64,000 nucleotides of DNA from Allonocardiopsis opalescens (GCF_003002095.1 NZ_PVZC01000004.1:186001-250000); one strand, 5' to 3'; counted from the stretch's first letter, positions 17,575 through 25,736 are shown. The notes: generated from the sequence alone by a model not told the origin. Numbers and translations: made by a program.

Positions 17575-18393
17575 TCAGCCCGGCTGCAGCACCGACTCCA
17601 CGAACTGGGTGACGTCGGTGAACACCTCGCGCCGGTTGGTCTCCTTGAACACCTCGTGCCGGGCGCTCGGGTAGATCCGCTCCACCATCCGGCTGCCGCG
17701 CACCACCTCGATGCCCAGCCGGGTGTCGGCGATCGGCACCAGGCGGTCGTCGCCGCCGTGCAGCCACAGCGTCGGCAGCGCCTCCAGCCGGCCGCCCGCG
17801 TTGATGGTGTTCAGCATGGCCATGATCGACTGGAGCGTGCGCCGCTGGAAGGAGCCGTGCCACACCAGCGGGTCGTTGACGTACTCGGCGCCGACCTTCT
17901 CGTCGCGGGAGAGCGTCGCCGGGTCGATCGGGGTGTCGGGCACCCGCTCGTGCTGCAGCAGCGACAGCACCGTGGTCCACACCCCCAGCACCGGCCCGGA
18001 CAGCACCAGCGCGGCCAGCCACGGGCGGTACCGCTGCGCGTAGCGGGTGGCGATCATCCCGCCCAGCGAGTGGCCGATCAGCACGATCGGCAGCCGGGTG
18101 TGCTCGGCGCGCACCTGCTGCACCAGGCCGTGCAGGTCCTCCACCACCGCCTCGAAGTCGTCGATCACCACCCGCTCGCCGGCCGAGCGGCCGTGGCCGC
18201 GGTGGTCCAGGCCGTACACGGCGGCGCCGTGCCCGGCCAGCCAGGAGGCCAGCTCCTCGTAGCGCCCGATGTGCTCGCCGTAGCCGTGCGCCAGGATCGC
18301 GATGTAGGCCGCCGGCCGGCTCTCGTCGTACCAGGACCGGGCGAACAGCTGGCCCGCGCTCCCCGAAATCCCCCACTCGCGGGTCTGCACCAC
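17575..18393 (-). CDS. Alpha/beta hydrolase, monoacylglycerol-lipase-like
   Basis: The 272-residue protein has the family core H-G-Y-G-E-H-I-G-R-Y from residue 36, L-D-H-R-G-H-G-R-S and the nucleophile elbow G-H-S-L-G-G with Ser109. The Asp lies in G-G-D-D-R-L-V-P and the His in A-R-H-E-V. These are features of serine aquaporin-like hydrolases related to monoacylglycerol lipase. The first of two consecutive GTG codons is chosen because GGGAGG precedes it by seven bases. TACAAT at 18471-18476 is a clear -10 box about 80 bases upstream. The enzyme is cytosolic, having no signal peptide. Likely hydrolyses monoacylglycerols or lysophospholipids. Confidence 0.88.
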   Translation of the reverse strand: MVQTREWGISGSAGQLFARSWYDESRPAAYIAILAHGYGEHIGRYEELASWLAGHGAAVYGLDHRGHGRSAGERVVIDDFEAVVEDLHGLVQQVRAEHTRLPIVLIGHSLGGMIATRYAQRYRPWLAALVLSGPVLGVWTTVLSLLQHERVPDTPIDPATLSRDEKVGAEYVNDPLVWHGSFQRRTLQSIMAMLNTINAGGRLEALPTLWLHGGDDRLVPIADTRLGIEVVRGSRMVERIYPSARHEVFKETNRREVFTDVTQFVESVLQPG

Positions 18394-18470
18394 GGTTCTT
18401 CCTCCCGTTACGGCCCAACGGCCGGAGTCGCGCCGTGCCCGCCCTCCCCGGCGCGGCACAGCGGTCGCCA

Positions 18471-18476
18471 ATTGTA
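18471..18476 (-). promoter_or_regulatory. -10 box of the alpha/beta hydrolase gene
   Basis: TACAAT on the minus strand, one of the best -10 matches in the window. It gives a leader of about 70 bases ahead of the GGGAGG-preceded GTG start. No convincing -35 match is seen. Confidence 0.55.
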
Positions 18477-18759
18477 GGACAGCCCGGACTCCAGCGGTCC
18501 GCGGCGGTCCCGCGGTAGCGCCGCGACCGGACGAGACGCGGAGGTCTCGCAGGTCGCGGGCGACCGCACACCACTGTGCCCGGAATATGGCGGCCCGGTC
18601 GAACCAGGGCCGATGGTGGCCAGCGCGCCCGGGGCCGCGGGCGGACGCGGGGCCGGAGAAGGGGCCTTACCCGGTCGTCACGGGCGCAAGCCGACGTTTC
18701 CGCCCCAATCGCCCGGGCACCGGCCGGTTGAGGCCGACCGCCCGGAACGAGGAGGCCCG

Positions 18760-19416
18760 ATGGACACCGTTGGCATCGTCATCATCACCGTAGTGCTCAC
18801 ACTGGTCGCTGTCGCGGCGATCGCGCTCGTCGTCCGCCCCCGCATGCGCAGCCGGCACCTGCAGCGCACCTTCGGACCCGAGTACGACCGCGTCGTCGAA
18901 GACGCCGACGACCGCCGCTCCGCCGAGCGGGAGCTGGCCGAGCGGGAGCGCCGCCACGCCGATCTCGACCTGCGCCCGCTGGACCCCGAGACGCGCGAGA
19001 GCTACCGCGACGAGTGGATGCGGGTGCAGGAGCGCTTCGTGGACGAGCCCGCCGAGTCGGTGCTGGAGGCCGACCGGCTCGTCACCTCGCTGATGACCGA
19101 GCGGGGCTACCCGACCGCCGACTACGAGCAGCGGCTGGCCGACCTGTCGGTCGAGCACGGCCACACCCTCCAGCGCTACCGCGCCGCCCACGACATCACC
19201 ACCCGCGCCGGCCGCCCCGCCTCCACCGAGGAGCGCCGCGAGGCGATGGTGCACTACCGCGCCCTGTTCGAGGAACTGCTCGACGACGGCGCCCCCGCCG
19301 CCCCCCGTCCGCGCGCGCAGACGCGCCCCGGCGGCACCGAGCCCGACGGCGTGCCCGCCCCGCGCCCGTCGGCCTCCGACACCGCCGCCGACGCCGACCG
19401 CGGCACGCGCGCCTGA
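18760..19416 (+). CDS. Membrane-anchored protein with unnamed domain, paralogue of the next gene
   Basis: I do not recognise a named family. The 218 residues begin with one transmembrane helix (about 4-26) followed by a basic R-P-R-M-R-S-R stretch. A charged helical segment comes next, and a conserved block starts at Tyr82 with the pattern Y-R-x-x-W-x-x-x-Q-x-x-F-V-D-x-P, then A-D-x-L-V. It ends in Y-R-A-L-F-E-E-L-L near residue 175. The tail is Pro/Ala-rich and disordered. GAGGAGG precedes the ATG. The same block recurs in the next gene 50 bases downstream, so the two form a likely operon of duplicated, differently embellished proteins. Basic residues after the helix suggest the domain faces the cytoplasm. 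Confidence 0.75.
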   Translation: MDTVGIVIITVVLTLVAVAAIALVVRPRMRSRHLQRTFGPEYDRVVEDADDRRSAERELAERERRHADLDLRPLDPETRESYRDEWMRVQERFVDEPAESVLEADRLVTSLMTERGYPTADYEQRLADLSVEHGHTLQRYRAAHDITTRAGRPASTEERREAMVHYRALFEELLDDGAPAAPRPRAQTRPGGTEPDGVPAPRPSASDTAADADRGTRA

Positions 19417-19466
19417 GCGCCGACCCCGAACCCCCGGACCCCCGGACCCCCGAAGGAGCGAGTCAG

Positions 19467-20255
19467 ATGAACGAGCGCCGCCCCCCGAGCGCCGAGGACC
19501 TGGTCGCGGACGACCGTTCCGGTGTCCGCGCGGACGGCCGGGCGCCGGAGCGCACGGCCGCCGCCGAGGACCCCGTCACCACCGGCCGCCACCAGGTCCC
19601 AGAGGCGGCCGGCTCCGGCGAGGACCGCGGCGGCCGCCCGCACGCCGTCAAGCCCCGGGTCGCCACCGGCACCGCCCGCCAGGGCACCGCCGGTGCGGCG
19701 CCCGCCGCCCGCGACGACGGCGAGGGCACCGGCACGGCCGCCGGTGCGACCACGGCCCCCGCGACCGGCGAGGGGGCCGACCCGGCGCCCGGCACGCCGA
19801 GCGGCACCGAGGCCACCGCGACCGGCGACCGCACGGCCGCCGGCACACGCGCCGGCGGCCGCACCGCCCCGGCCGCAAGCCGCGACGGCGCGAAGCCGGC
19901 CACCGCCGCCGCGAGCCTCGACGGCCACCGCACCACCACCGCGGGCACCACCCGCCCCGACGCCGCCGAGGGAGCGGCCGCCCTCTTCCCCGGCGGTGCA
20001 GCGGACCGCTACGGCGAGCGCTGGCGGGAGCTCCAGGCGGGCTTCGTGGACGACCCCCGGGAGGCCGTCCGCGGCGCCGACGCCCTGGTGGGCGAGGTGA
20101 TGGACGAGCTCGCCCGCACCTGCACCGACCACCGGCGCGCGCTGGAGCAGGGCTGGAGCGGCGGCGACGCCGACGGCGAGCAGACGGAGCGGATGCGGCT
20201 GGCGCTGCGCCGCTACCGCGCGTTCTTCCACCAACTGCTGGGCACCCGGGGCTGA
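19467..20255 (+). CDS. Disordered Ala/Thr/Gly-rich protein with C-terminal domain shared with preceding gene
   Basis: Of 262 residues, about the first 170 are low-complexity Ala/Thr/Gly/Pro-rich sequence with no membrane segment. The C-terminal 80 residues repeat the domain of the preceding gene: Tyr182 begins Y-x-E-R-W-R-E-L-Q-x-x-F-V-D-D-P, followed by A-D-A-L-V and ending R-Y-R-A-F-F-H-Q-L-L. AAGGAG lies eight bases before the ATG. The pairing of one membrane-bound and one soluble copy suggests a shared complex (inference). Function unknown. Confidence 0.75.
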   Translation: MNERRPPSAEDLVADDRSGVRADGRAPERTAAAEDPVTTGRHQVPEAAGSGEDRGGRPHAVKPRVATGTARQGTAGAAPAARDDGEGTGTAAGATTAPATGEGADPAPGTPSGTEATATGDRTAAGTRAGGRTAPAASRDGAKPATAAASLDGHRTTTAGTTRPDAAEGAAALFPGGAADRYGERWRELQAGFVDDPREAVRGADALVGEVMDELARTCTDHRRALEQGWSGGDADGEQTERMRLALRRYRAFFHQLLGTRG

Positions 20256-20400
20256 GGCCCCGGCGCCGCCGGCCGGGCGCGGCGGGGCGGCGCGCCCCGT
20301 CGCGCCCAATCCGTGATCGTGCGGCGCCGCGACCGGGCCCGGGCGTTGTCTAAGGTGGAAGGGAGGGCGGCCCGCCGGACGGGCCGCGAGGAGGTGTCCG

Positions 20401-21393
20401 ATGCGGCTGGCCGACTCCCACGGCCGGGTGGCGACCGACCTGCGGGTCTCGCTCACCGACCGGTGCAATCTGCGGTGCAGCTACTGCATGCCCCCCGAAG
20501 GGCTCGACTGGCTGCCCAGACCCGAATTGCTCACTGACGACGAGGTAAACCGGCTGGTGCGCGTCGGCGTCACCCGGCTCGGCATCACCGAGGTGCGCTT
20601 CACCGGCGGCGAACCGCTGCTGCGCCGCGGCCTTCCCGGGATCATCGCCGCCGCCACCGCGCTCGACCCGCGCCCCCGCACCGCGCTCACCACCAACGGC
20701 ATCGGGCTGGCCCGGCTGGCCGGGCCGCTCGCCGAGGCCGGCCTCGACCGGGTGAACGTCTCGCTGGACACCCTGCGCCCCGACGTGTTCAAGCGGCTGG
20801 CCCACCGCGACCGCCTCGACGACGTCCTGGCCGGACTCGCGGCCGCCGAAGCGGCCGGACTCACCCCCGTCAAGGTGAACGCCGTGCTGATGCGCGGCGT
20901 CAACGAGGCCGACGCCGCCCCGCTGCTCGACTACTGCGTCGAGCGCGGCTACCAGCTGCGCTTCATCGAGCAGATGCCACTGGACGCCCAGCACGGCTGG
21001 CGGCGCGAGGACATGATCACCGCCGCCGAGATCCTCGACCTGCTGGCCGCCCGCCACGACCTCGCCGCCGTCGGCGCCGACGAGCGCGGCAGCGCCCCGG
21101 CCGAGCTGTTCACCGTCGACGGCGGCCCCGCCACCGTCGGCGTCATCGGCTCGGTCACCCGCCCGTTCTGCGGCGACTGCGACCGCGTCCGGATCACCGC
21201 CGACGGCCAGGTCCGCAACTGCCTGTTCGCCCGCGAGGAGTCCGACCTCCGCGCGCTGCTGCGCGGCGGCGCCGACGACGACGACATCGCGCTCGCCTGG
21301 CGCGCCTCGGTCGCCCGCAAGCTCCCCGGCCACGGCATCGACGACCCCTCCTTCCTCCAGCCGGCCCGCCCCATGTCGGCCATCGGCGGCTGA
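20401..21393 (+). CDS. moaA: GTP 3',8-cyclase, molybdenum cofactor biosynthesis
   Basis: The 330-residue radical SAM enzyme converts GTP to 3',8-cyclo-GTP, the first step of molybdopterin synthesis. The SAM-binding cluster cysteines are Cys22, Cys26 and Cys29 (C-N-L-R-C-S-Y-C). A second cluster is seen as F-C-G-D-C-D-R-V-R with a third Cys in R-N-C-L-F-A. The chain ends in Gly-Gly, which MoaA needs for catalysis. GAGGAGG precedes the ATG; TAAGGT at 20351 is a plausible -10. The cofactor guanylyltransferase gene follows 11 bases after the stop. No moaC or moaE is visible here. Confidence 0.96.
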   Translation: MRLADSHGRVATDLRVSLTDRCNLRCSYCMPPEGLDWLPRPELLTDDEVNRLVRVGVTRLGITEVRFTGGEPLLRRGLPGIIAAATALDPRPRTALTTNGIGLARLAGPLAEAGLDRVNVSLDTLRPDVFKRLAHRDRLDDVLAGLAAAEAAGLTPVKVNAVLMRGVNEADAAPLLDYCVERGYQLRFIEQMPLDAQHGWRREDMITAAEILDLLAARHDLAAVGADERGSAPAELFTVDGGPATVGVIGSVTRPFCGDCDRVRITADGQVRNCLFAREESDLRALLRGGADDDDIALAWRASVARKLPGHGIDDPSFLQPARPMSAIGG

Positions 21394-21404
21394 GGCGACA
21401 GGCC

Positions 21405-22004
21405 GTGTGGGGCGCCGAGGCCGCCGAGGCCAAGTTCGACGCGATCATCCTCGCCGGGGGACAGGGGCGCCGCATGGGCGGCGTCGACAAGCCCGAGCTG
21501 CGGCTGGGCGACCACACCCTGCTGGAGCGGGTCGCCGCCGCCGTCTCCGGCGCCGACCGGCTCATCGTGGTCGGCCCGTACCGCAGTTCGCCGAGCCACG
21601 CCATCTACGTGCGCGAGGAGCCGCCGGGAGCCGGACCGGTGCCGGCGCTGGCGGCCGGGCTCACCCAGGTGCGGGCGCCGTGGGTGGCGGTGCTCGCCGC
21701 CGACCTGCCGTTCCTGGACCCCGACGCCGTCACCGTGCTGCGGCGCTCCGCCCACGGCCACGCGGGCGCGCTGTTCACCACGCCGGGGCGCGGCGGCGGG
21801 CGCCCGCACGACCAGTGGCTGGCCGGCATCTGGCACACCGCCACCCTCCAGCTGGCCCTGGCCGCCTACGAGGGCAGCTCGCTGCACGGCCTGCTCCGCC
21901 CGCTCGACCCCGCCAGGGTCACCGACGACGACCGGCCGGGCTCGCCCACCTTCGACCTGGACACCCCCGAGGACCTGGGCGCGGCGCGCGCCTTCGAGAA
22001 GTAG
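21405..22004 (+). CDS. mobA: Molybdenum cofactor guanylyltransferase (MobA-like NTP transferase)
   Basis: The 199-residue protein starts its nucleotide-binding fold with L-A-G-G-Q-G-R-R-M-G-G-V-D-K-P-E-L, the MobA pyrophosphorylase signature. A-A-D-L-P-F-L follows as the metal-binding segment, and the C terminus has D-L-D-T-P-E-D-L. It attaches GMP (or a related nucleotide) to molybdopterin, consistent with its position directly after moaA. GTG start 11 bases after the moaA stop, so the pair is one operon. Some actinobacterial members of this group are annotated only as NTP transferases, so the exact nucleotide is less certain than the family. Confidence 0.85.
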   Translation: MWGAEAAEAKFDAIILAGGQGRRMGGVDKPELRLGDHTLLERVAAAVSGADRLIVVGPYRSSPSHAIYVREEPPGAGPVPALAAGLTQVRAPWVAVLAADLPFLDPDAVTVLRRSAHGHAGALFTTPGRGGGRPHDQWLAGIWHTATLQLALAAYEGSSLHGLLRPLDPARVTDDDRPGSPTFDLDTPEDLGAARAFEK

Positions 22005-22016
22005 CCGGGGCTCCCC

Positions 22017-22244
22017 TCAGCCGGAGCCCGGCGCCGGGAAGCCGGTGACCTCGCGCAGGAAGCCGCGCCGGTCCAGGAAGGACCGCAGGTAGTCGAGGTG
22101 CCCGTCGCAGGCCAGCCAGGTCTTGCGCCGATCGGGGGTGTGCAGTGCGGGGTTGTTCCACCGCAGCGCCCACACGGCCGGCGCCCTGCAGGCGGCGCGT
22201 GAGCAGTGCGCGGCACCGCCGGGCGGGGGAGCGGACTCGGACAC
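22017..22244 (-). CDS. Small conserved actinobacterial Cys/His-rich protein
   Basis: A 75-residue protein with a C-S-R-A-A-C-R-A-P pair followed by W-A-L-R-W-N-N-P, then R-R-K-T-W-L-A-C-D-G-H and an F-L-x-x-R-G-F-L segment. The spaced Cys/His residues suggest a small metal-binding fold. I recall similar short proteins beside moaA/tldD/fabG loci in other actinomycetes, without assigned function. GTG start, with GAAGGG about seven bases upstream. Some databases attach misleading names to such proteins; I give none. It converges on mobA. Confidence 0.7.
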   Translation of the reverse strand: MSESAPPPGGAAHCSRAACRAPAVWALRWNNPALHTPDRRKTWLACDGHLDYLRSFLDRRGFLREVTGFPAPGSG

Positions 22245-22302
22245 GCTCAGCACCCTTCGAATCCGGTACCGCCGGAGGCCGCGCCGTCGAATACAGCGCT
22301 CA

Positions 22303-22353
22303 CAGAGAAAAGGCGACGCCGGGTGGCTACGGGGGCAAACCACCCGGCGTCGC
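22303..22353 (-). terminator. Intrinsic terminator of the C-rich-loop sRNA
   Basis: GCGACGCCGGGTGG (22313-22326) is perfectly complementary to 22340-22353, a 14-bp stem with a 13-base loop. On the minus strand it is followed at once by CTTTTCTC. This is the clearest Rho-independent terminator in the window and fixes the strand of the RNA. Confidence 0.88.
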
Positions 22354-22420
22354 GGCAGACGTTTCGACGGGGGCTCGAAACGTCACTGCCCGCGCTTCGA
22401 CGGGGGTACGAAGCGCTCGT
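22303..22420 (-). ncRNA. Small RNA with C-rich hairpin loops, resembling actinobacterial 6C RNA
   Basis: Read on the minus strand there are three successive perfect hairpins. The first has an 8-bp stem (22392-22399 with 22409-22416) and a nine-base loop. The second has a 10-bp stem (22358-22367 with 22375-22384) and a seven-base loop. The third is a 14-bp terminator stem. Each loop displays five consecutive C residues. The run ends in CUUUUCUC. TACATT at 22424-22429 is a good -10, with TTGACG 20 bases further up. Known 6C RNAs of mycobacteria and streptomycetes have two hairpins with C-rich loops that pair with G-rich mRNA sites. The loops here have five Cs rather than six, so the family label is less certain than the sRNA call. 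Confidence 0.72.
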
Positions 22421-22463
22421 CCTAATGTACACCGCGTTCCCCCCTATGACGTCAAGAGTCAAT

Positions 22464-22805
22464 TCATGAGATCTCATTGTGGCCGTCGGCGTCGCGGCCG
22501 CCGGGAAGGGCGCGGCGGGCCGGCCGGTCCACGAAGCGCGGCGAGCCCGGGCGGTCGGTGCGGCCGGCGTTGGCGGCCGACACCGCCACGTAGGGCAGGA
22601 AGACCGCGCCCACGATCAGCCCCGCCGCCAGCCACGGCCACCGGTAGCAGGCGAGCGCGGCCAGGAAGCAGCCCAGCCGCACCGACATCATCACGATGTA
22701 GTGCCGCTGGCGCCGGTCGATGTCCTCGGAGCGGGGAGGGAGCGCGTCGGTGACCGTCTGCGCCGCCTCCCGGCTCCGGGCGAAGGGGTGCCTGAAGGAG
22801 ACCAC
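22464..22805 (-). CDS. DUF3099 small membrane protein
   Basis: The 113-residue protein contains the DUF3099 core: V-T-D-A-L-P-P-R-S-E-D-I-D-R-R-Q-R-H-Y followed by two membrane helices (about residues 38-55 and 58-78) and L-P-Y-V-A-V-S-A-A-N. The tail is charged. Function unknown; the family is restricted to actinobacteria. The GTG start is supported by TAGACT exactly six bases upstream, indicating a leaderless transcript. Its last codons contain a perfect 12-bp palindrome that lies just upstream of the sRNA promoter. It follows tldE on the same strand. Confidence 0.85.
   Translation of the reverse strand: MVSFRHPFARSREAAQTVTDALPPRSEDIDRRQRHYIVMMSVRLGCFLAALACYRWPWLAAGLIVGAVFLPYVAVSAANAGRTDRPGSPRFVDRPARRALPGGRDADGHNEIS
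22466..22477. repeat. Perfect 12-bp palindrome upstream of the sRNA promoter
   Basis: ATGAGATCTCAT overlaps the stop region of the DUF3099 gene and sits about 50 bases upstream of the predicted sRNA start. A second, 8-bp palindrome TGACGTCA (22447-22454) overlaps the -35 region. Both could be protein-binding sites controlling the sRNA. Confidence 0.4.
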
Positions 22806-22827
22806 CCTCCGAGTCTACGACCGCCCC

Positions 22828-24249
22828 TCAAGACGCCTGGCTGACCGTCGACATGTTGAAGTCGGGCACCCTGACCGGCGGCATCGCGGTACGGGTGAAG
22901 TAGTCGCCCCACTCCCGCGACAGCGCGGGGACGGTGGCGCCCGCCTCGGTGATCCGGTCCAGCAGCCCGACCGGGGACTCGTTGAACCGGAAGTTGTTCA
23001 CCGCCCCGGTCACCTCGCCGCCCTCCACCAGGTACACGCCGTCGCGGGTGAGCCCGGTCAGCAGCAGCGTCTGCGGGTCGACCTCGCGGATGTACCACAG
23101 GCAGGTGAGCAGCAGCCCGCGCTCGGTCCGCGCCACCATCTCGTCCAGGCTCTCGGCCGCCCCGGGGCGGGCCAGCACCAGGTTGTCCACGCCCGGGGTG
23201 ACCCGCAGGCCGGTCAGTTCGGCGGAGTGGCGGGTCTGCGACAGCGCGGCCAGCCGCCCGTCCTCGATCCACGGGGTGCGGCCGAGCGGCAGCCCGTTGT
23301 CGAAGGCCGAGGAGTCGCGCCCGGGCGCGTAGGCGACCACGAAGGGCGCGCACTCCAGCCCCGGCTCGGCGGGGTCGCTGTAGAGGGTGAGCGGGAGCGC
23401 GGCCAGCCGCTCGCCCACCCGGGTGCCGCCGCCCGGCGCGCTGAACACGGTGCGGCCCTCGGCGGCGTCGCGAGCGTTGAGGGTCCAGTAGAGGTAGATC
23501 ATCAGGTCGGCGACGGCCGAGGGCGGCAGCAGGGTCTCGTAGCGGCCCGCGGGAAGGTCGACCCGGCGGCTCGCCCAGTCCAGCCGCCGGTGCAGCTCGG
23601 CGCTGATCGCCGGCACGTCGACGTCGGAGAAGTCGCGGGTGGCGCGGCCGACGAAGGCGGACCGGGACATGTCGGCGGACTTGGCGTTCACCTCCACCGT
23701 GCCGGTGGGCTGGTCGTGGCGGAGCCGCAGCCCGCCGGAGGTGCCGACGAACACCGACTCCACGCCGTGCTCGGCGAAGCCGTACAGGCGGTGCCCGGCC
23801 GAGGCCGCGGCGTCGAAGGCCCCGCCCAACCGCTCGGCGAAGCCGGCCAGCACCTCGATGCCGGTGGAGGCGGGCGGGGCGTCCCAGTCGCCGCCCAGCG
23901 GCGCGCCGGGCGGCACCAGCGGCTGGGCGTCCTCGGCCGGCGCGGCGTCGCGGCTGGCGGCCACGGCCGCCGCCACCACCTCGCCGATCTGGTCGTCGCG
24001 CAGCCCGCTGCGCGCCATCACACCGGCCGCGGTGCCCCCGGAGCGGGCGGTCAGCGCGATCACGGTCAGCGTGCGCTTGCGGCCCACCCCGTTGGTGGTG
24101 AGGGTGTTGCCGGCCCAGCGCAGGTTCGCGGTGGCGGTCTCGGTCACGATGGCGATGGTGTCGTCGGCCGTGCTGGCGGCCAGCGCGCGCTCCACCACCG
24201 CCTGCGGGGCCAGCGCCGTGGGGGGTAGTGGCTCCGACGCCTGGGTCAC
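22828..24249 (-). CDS. TldE/PmbA-type subunit of the TldD-TldE metalloprotease
   Basis: The 473-residue protein has the modulator-of-gyrase fold. It lacks the HExxxH zinc motif carried by its partner, as expected for the TldE/PmbA half of the TldD-TldE heterodimer, which degrades unfolded peptides and processes some RiPPs. Recognisable segments are N-A-K-S-A-D-M-S-R-S-A-F-V-G, G-R-T-P-W-I and L-L-L-T-C-L-W-Y-I-R-E-V-D. The GTG start overlaps the tldD stop by four bases and has GGAGG seven bases upstream. Both halves are full length. No obvious RiPP precursor ORF is adjacent. Confidence 0.88.
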   Translation of the reverse strand: MTQASEPLPPTALAPQAVVERALAASTADDTIAIVTETATANLRWAGNTLTTNGVGRKRTLTVIALTARSGGTAAGVMARSGLRDDQIGEVVAAAVAASRDAAPAEDAQPLVPPGAPLGGDWDAPPASTGIEVLAGFAERLGGAFDAAASAGHRLYGFAEHGVESVFVGTSGGLRLRHDQPTGTVEVNAKSADMSRSAFVGRATRDFSDVDVPAISAELHRRLDWASRRVDLPAGRYETLLPPSAVADLMIYLYWTLNARDAAEGRTVFSAPGGGTRVGERLAALPLTLYSDPAEPGLECAPFVVAYAPGRDSSAFDNGLPLGRTPWIEDGRLAALSQTRHSAELTGLRVTPGVDNLVLARPGAAESLDEMVARTERGLLLTCLWYIREVDPQTLLLTGLTRDGVYLVEGGEVTGAVNNFRFNESPVGLLDRITEAGATVPALSREWGDYFTRTAMPPVRVPDFNMSTVSQAS

Positions 24250-25736
24250 GATCCTGCCTCCTGCACCGTGTTGAGAATCCGGACGCCCTCGAACAGGGCG
24301 GACGGGCAGCCGTGGCTCACCGGGGCCACCTGGCCCGGCTGGCCCTTGCCGCAGTTGAAGGCCCCCGCCAGCAGGTAGGTGCCCGAACCGCCGACCGCCC
24401 GCATGGAGTTCCAGAAGTCGGTGGTGGTCGCCTGGTAGGCGGCGTCGCGCAGCTGGCCGGCCAGCCGGCCGCCCTCGATGCGGTAGAAGCGCTGGCCGGT
24501 GAACTGGAAGTTGTAGCGCTGCATGTCGATGGACCAGCTGCGGTCGCCGACGATGTAGATGCCGCGCTCGACTCCGCCGATCAGGTCGTCGGTGCTCGGC
24601 CCCTCGCCGGGGGCGGGCCGCAGCGAGACGTTGGCCATCCGCTGCAGCGGCATGGTGGCGGGGGAGTCGGCGAAGGCGCAGCCGTTGGAGCGCTCGAAGC
24701 CCTGGAGCCGCGCCATCCTGCGGTCGAGCTGGTAGCCCACCAGCACGCCGTCCTTGATCAGGTCGAAGGTGCCGGTGGCCACGCCCTCGTCGTCGTAGCC
24801 GATGGTGGCCAGGCCGTGCTCGGCGGTGCGGTCGCCGGTGACGTTCATGATCGGCGAGCCGTACTGGAGGGTGTTCAGCTTGTCCAGGGTGGCGAAGGAG
24901 GTGCCGGCGTAGGCGGCCTCGTAGCCGAGCGCGCGGTCCAGCTCGGTGGCGTGGCCGATGGACTCGTGGATGGTCAGCCAGAGGTTGGTGGGGTCGATGA
25001 CCAGGTCGTAGCGGCCCGGCTCCACGCTCGGCGCGGCCAGCTTCTCGGCCAGCAGCTCCGGCAGCTCCGGCAGCTCGGCCTCGACGACGTCCAGGTACTC
25101 GTGGCCGCGCCCGGCGGGCGGCGAGACGGTGCGCATCGTGTCGAAGCCGCCGTCGCGGGTGCCCACCACGGTGACCTGCGGATGCAGCCGCACCCGCTGC
25201 TGGGTGGTGACGGTGCCGGCGGAGTCGGCGTAGAACTTCTGCTCCTTGACCTGGAGCAGCGACGCGTCGACGTGGTCGACGCGCTCGTCGGCCAGCAGCT
25301 CGGCGCACCACCGCGCCAGCCGCTCGGTCTTGGCCGGCACGGGCACCTCGAAGGGGTCGGTGCCGTAGGACGACACCCAGGCGGCGTCGGCGTGCACCGG
25401 CTCGGGCGCCAGCTCGATGCGCTCGCGGTTGATGGCGGCCGCCGCCCTGGCCACCCCCACCGCCTGGGCGGCCACCCCGGCCGCGGACGAGGGGGTGAGG
25501 TCGAAGCCCGCGGCGAAGCCCCAGGTGCCGTCCTTGATCACTCGGACGGCGAAGCCGAGGGTGTCGCTGTCGGCGGCCGTCTCGACCGCGCCGTCGGCCA
25601 GCCGCAGCCGCTGGCCGCGGACCCGCTCCAGCCGGAAGTCGACATGCTCGACGCCGAGCTCGCGGGCCCGCTGCAAGGCGGCGTCCGCGAGCTCGCGGAG
25701 CGGAAGGGCGAGGAAGTCCGAGTCGATCTCACGCAC
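24246..25736 (-). CDS. tldD: TldD-family metalloprotease subunit
   Basis: The 496-residue protein carries the zinc site H-E-S-I-G-H at residues 257-262, followed by A-T-E-L-D and later a Cys-containing N-C-G-K-G-Q segment typical of TldD. Together with TldE it forms a proteolytic chamber. The GTG start is supported by TAGGTT exactly six bases upstream and no ribosome site, indicating a leaderless transcript; tldE follows by four-base overlap. Divergent from fabG across 237 bases. The conserved order mobA...tldE-tldD | fabG-inhA suggests a stable actinobacterial housekeeping locus, not a transferred one. Confidence 0.93.
   Translation of the reverse strand: MREIDSDFLALPLRELADAALQRARELGVEHVDFRLERVRGQRLRLADGAVETAADSDTLGFAVRVIKDGTWGFAAGFDLTPSSAAGVAAQAVGVARAAAAINRERIELAPEPVHADAAWVSSYGTDPFEVPVPAKTERLARWCAELLADERVDHVDASLLQVKEQKFYADSAGTVTTQQRVRLHPQVTVVGTRDGGFDTMRTVSPPAGRGHEYLDVVEAELPELPELLAEKLAAPSVEPGRYDLVIDPTNLWLTIHESIGHATELDRALGYEAAYAGTSFATLDKLNTLQYGSPIMNVTGDRTAEHGLATIGYDDEGVATGTFDLIKDGVLVGYQLDRRMARLQGFERSNGCAFADSPATMPLQRMANVSLRPAPGEGPSTDDLIGGVERGIYIVGDRSWSIDMQRYNFQFTGQRFYRIEGGRLAGQLRDAAYQATTTDFWNSMRAVGGSGTYLLAGAFNCGKGQPGQVAPVSHGCPSALFEGVRILNTVQEAGS

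Noticed and set aside
22828-25736. RiPP precursor peptide next to tldD/tldE and moaA
   Set aside because: No short ORF with a leader-core pattern and ribosome site is present in the gaps; MoaA is the housekeeping cofactor enzyme and TldD/E are full-length housekeeping types.
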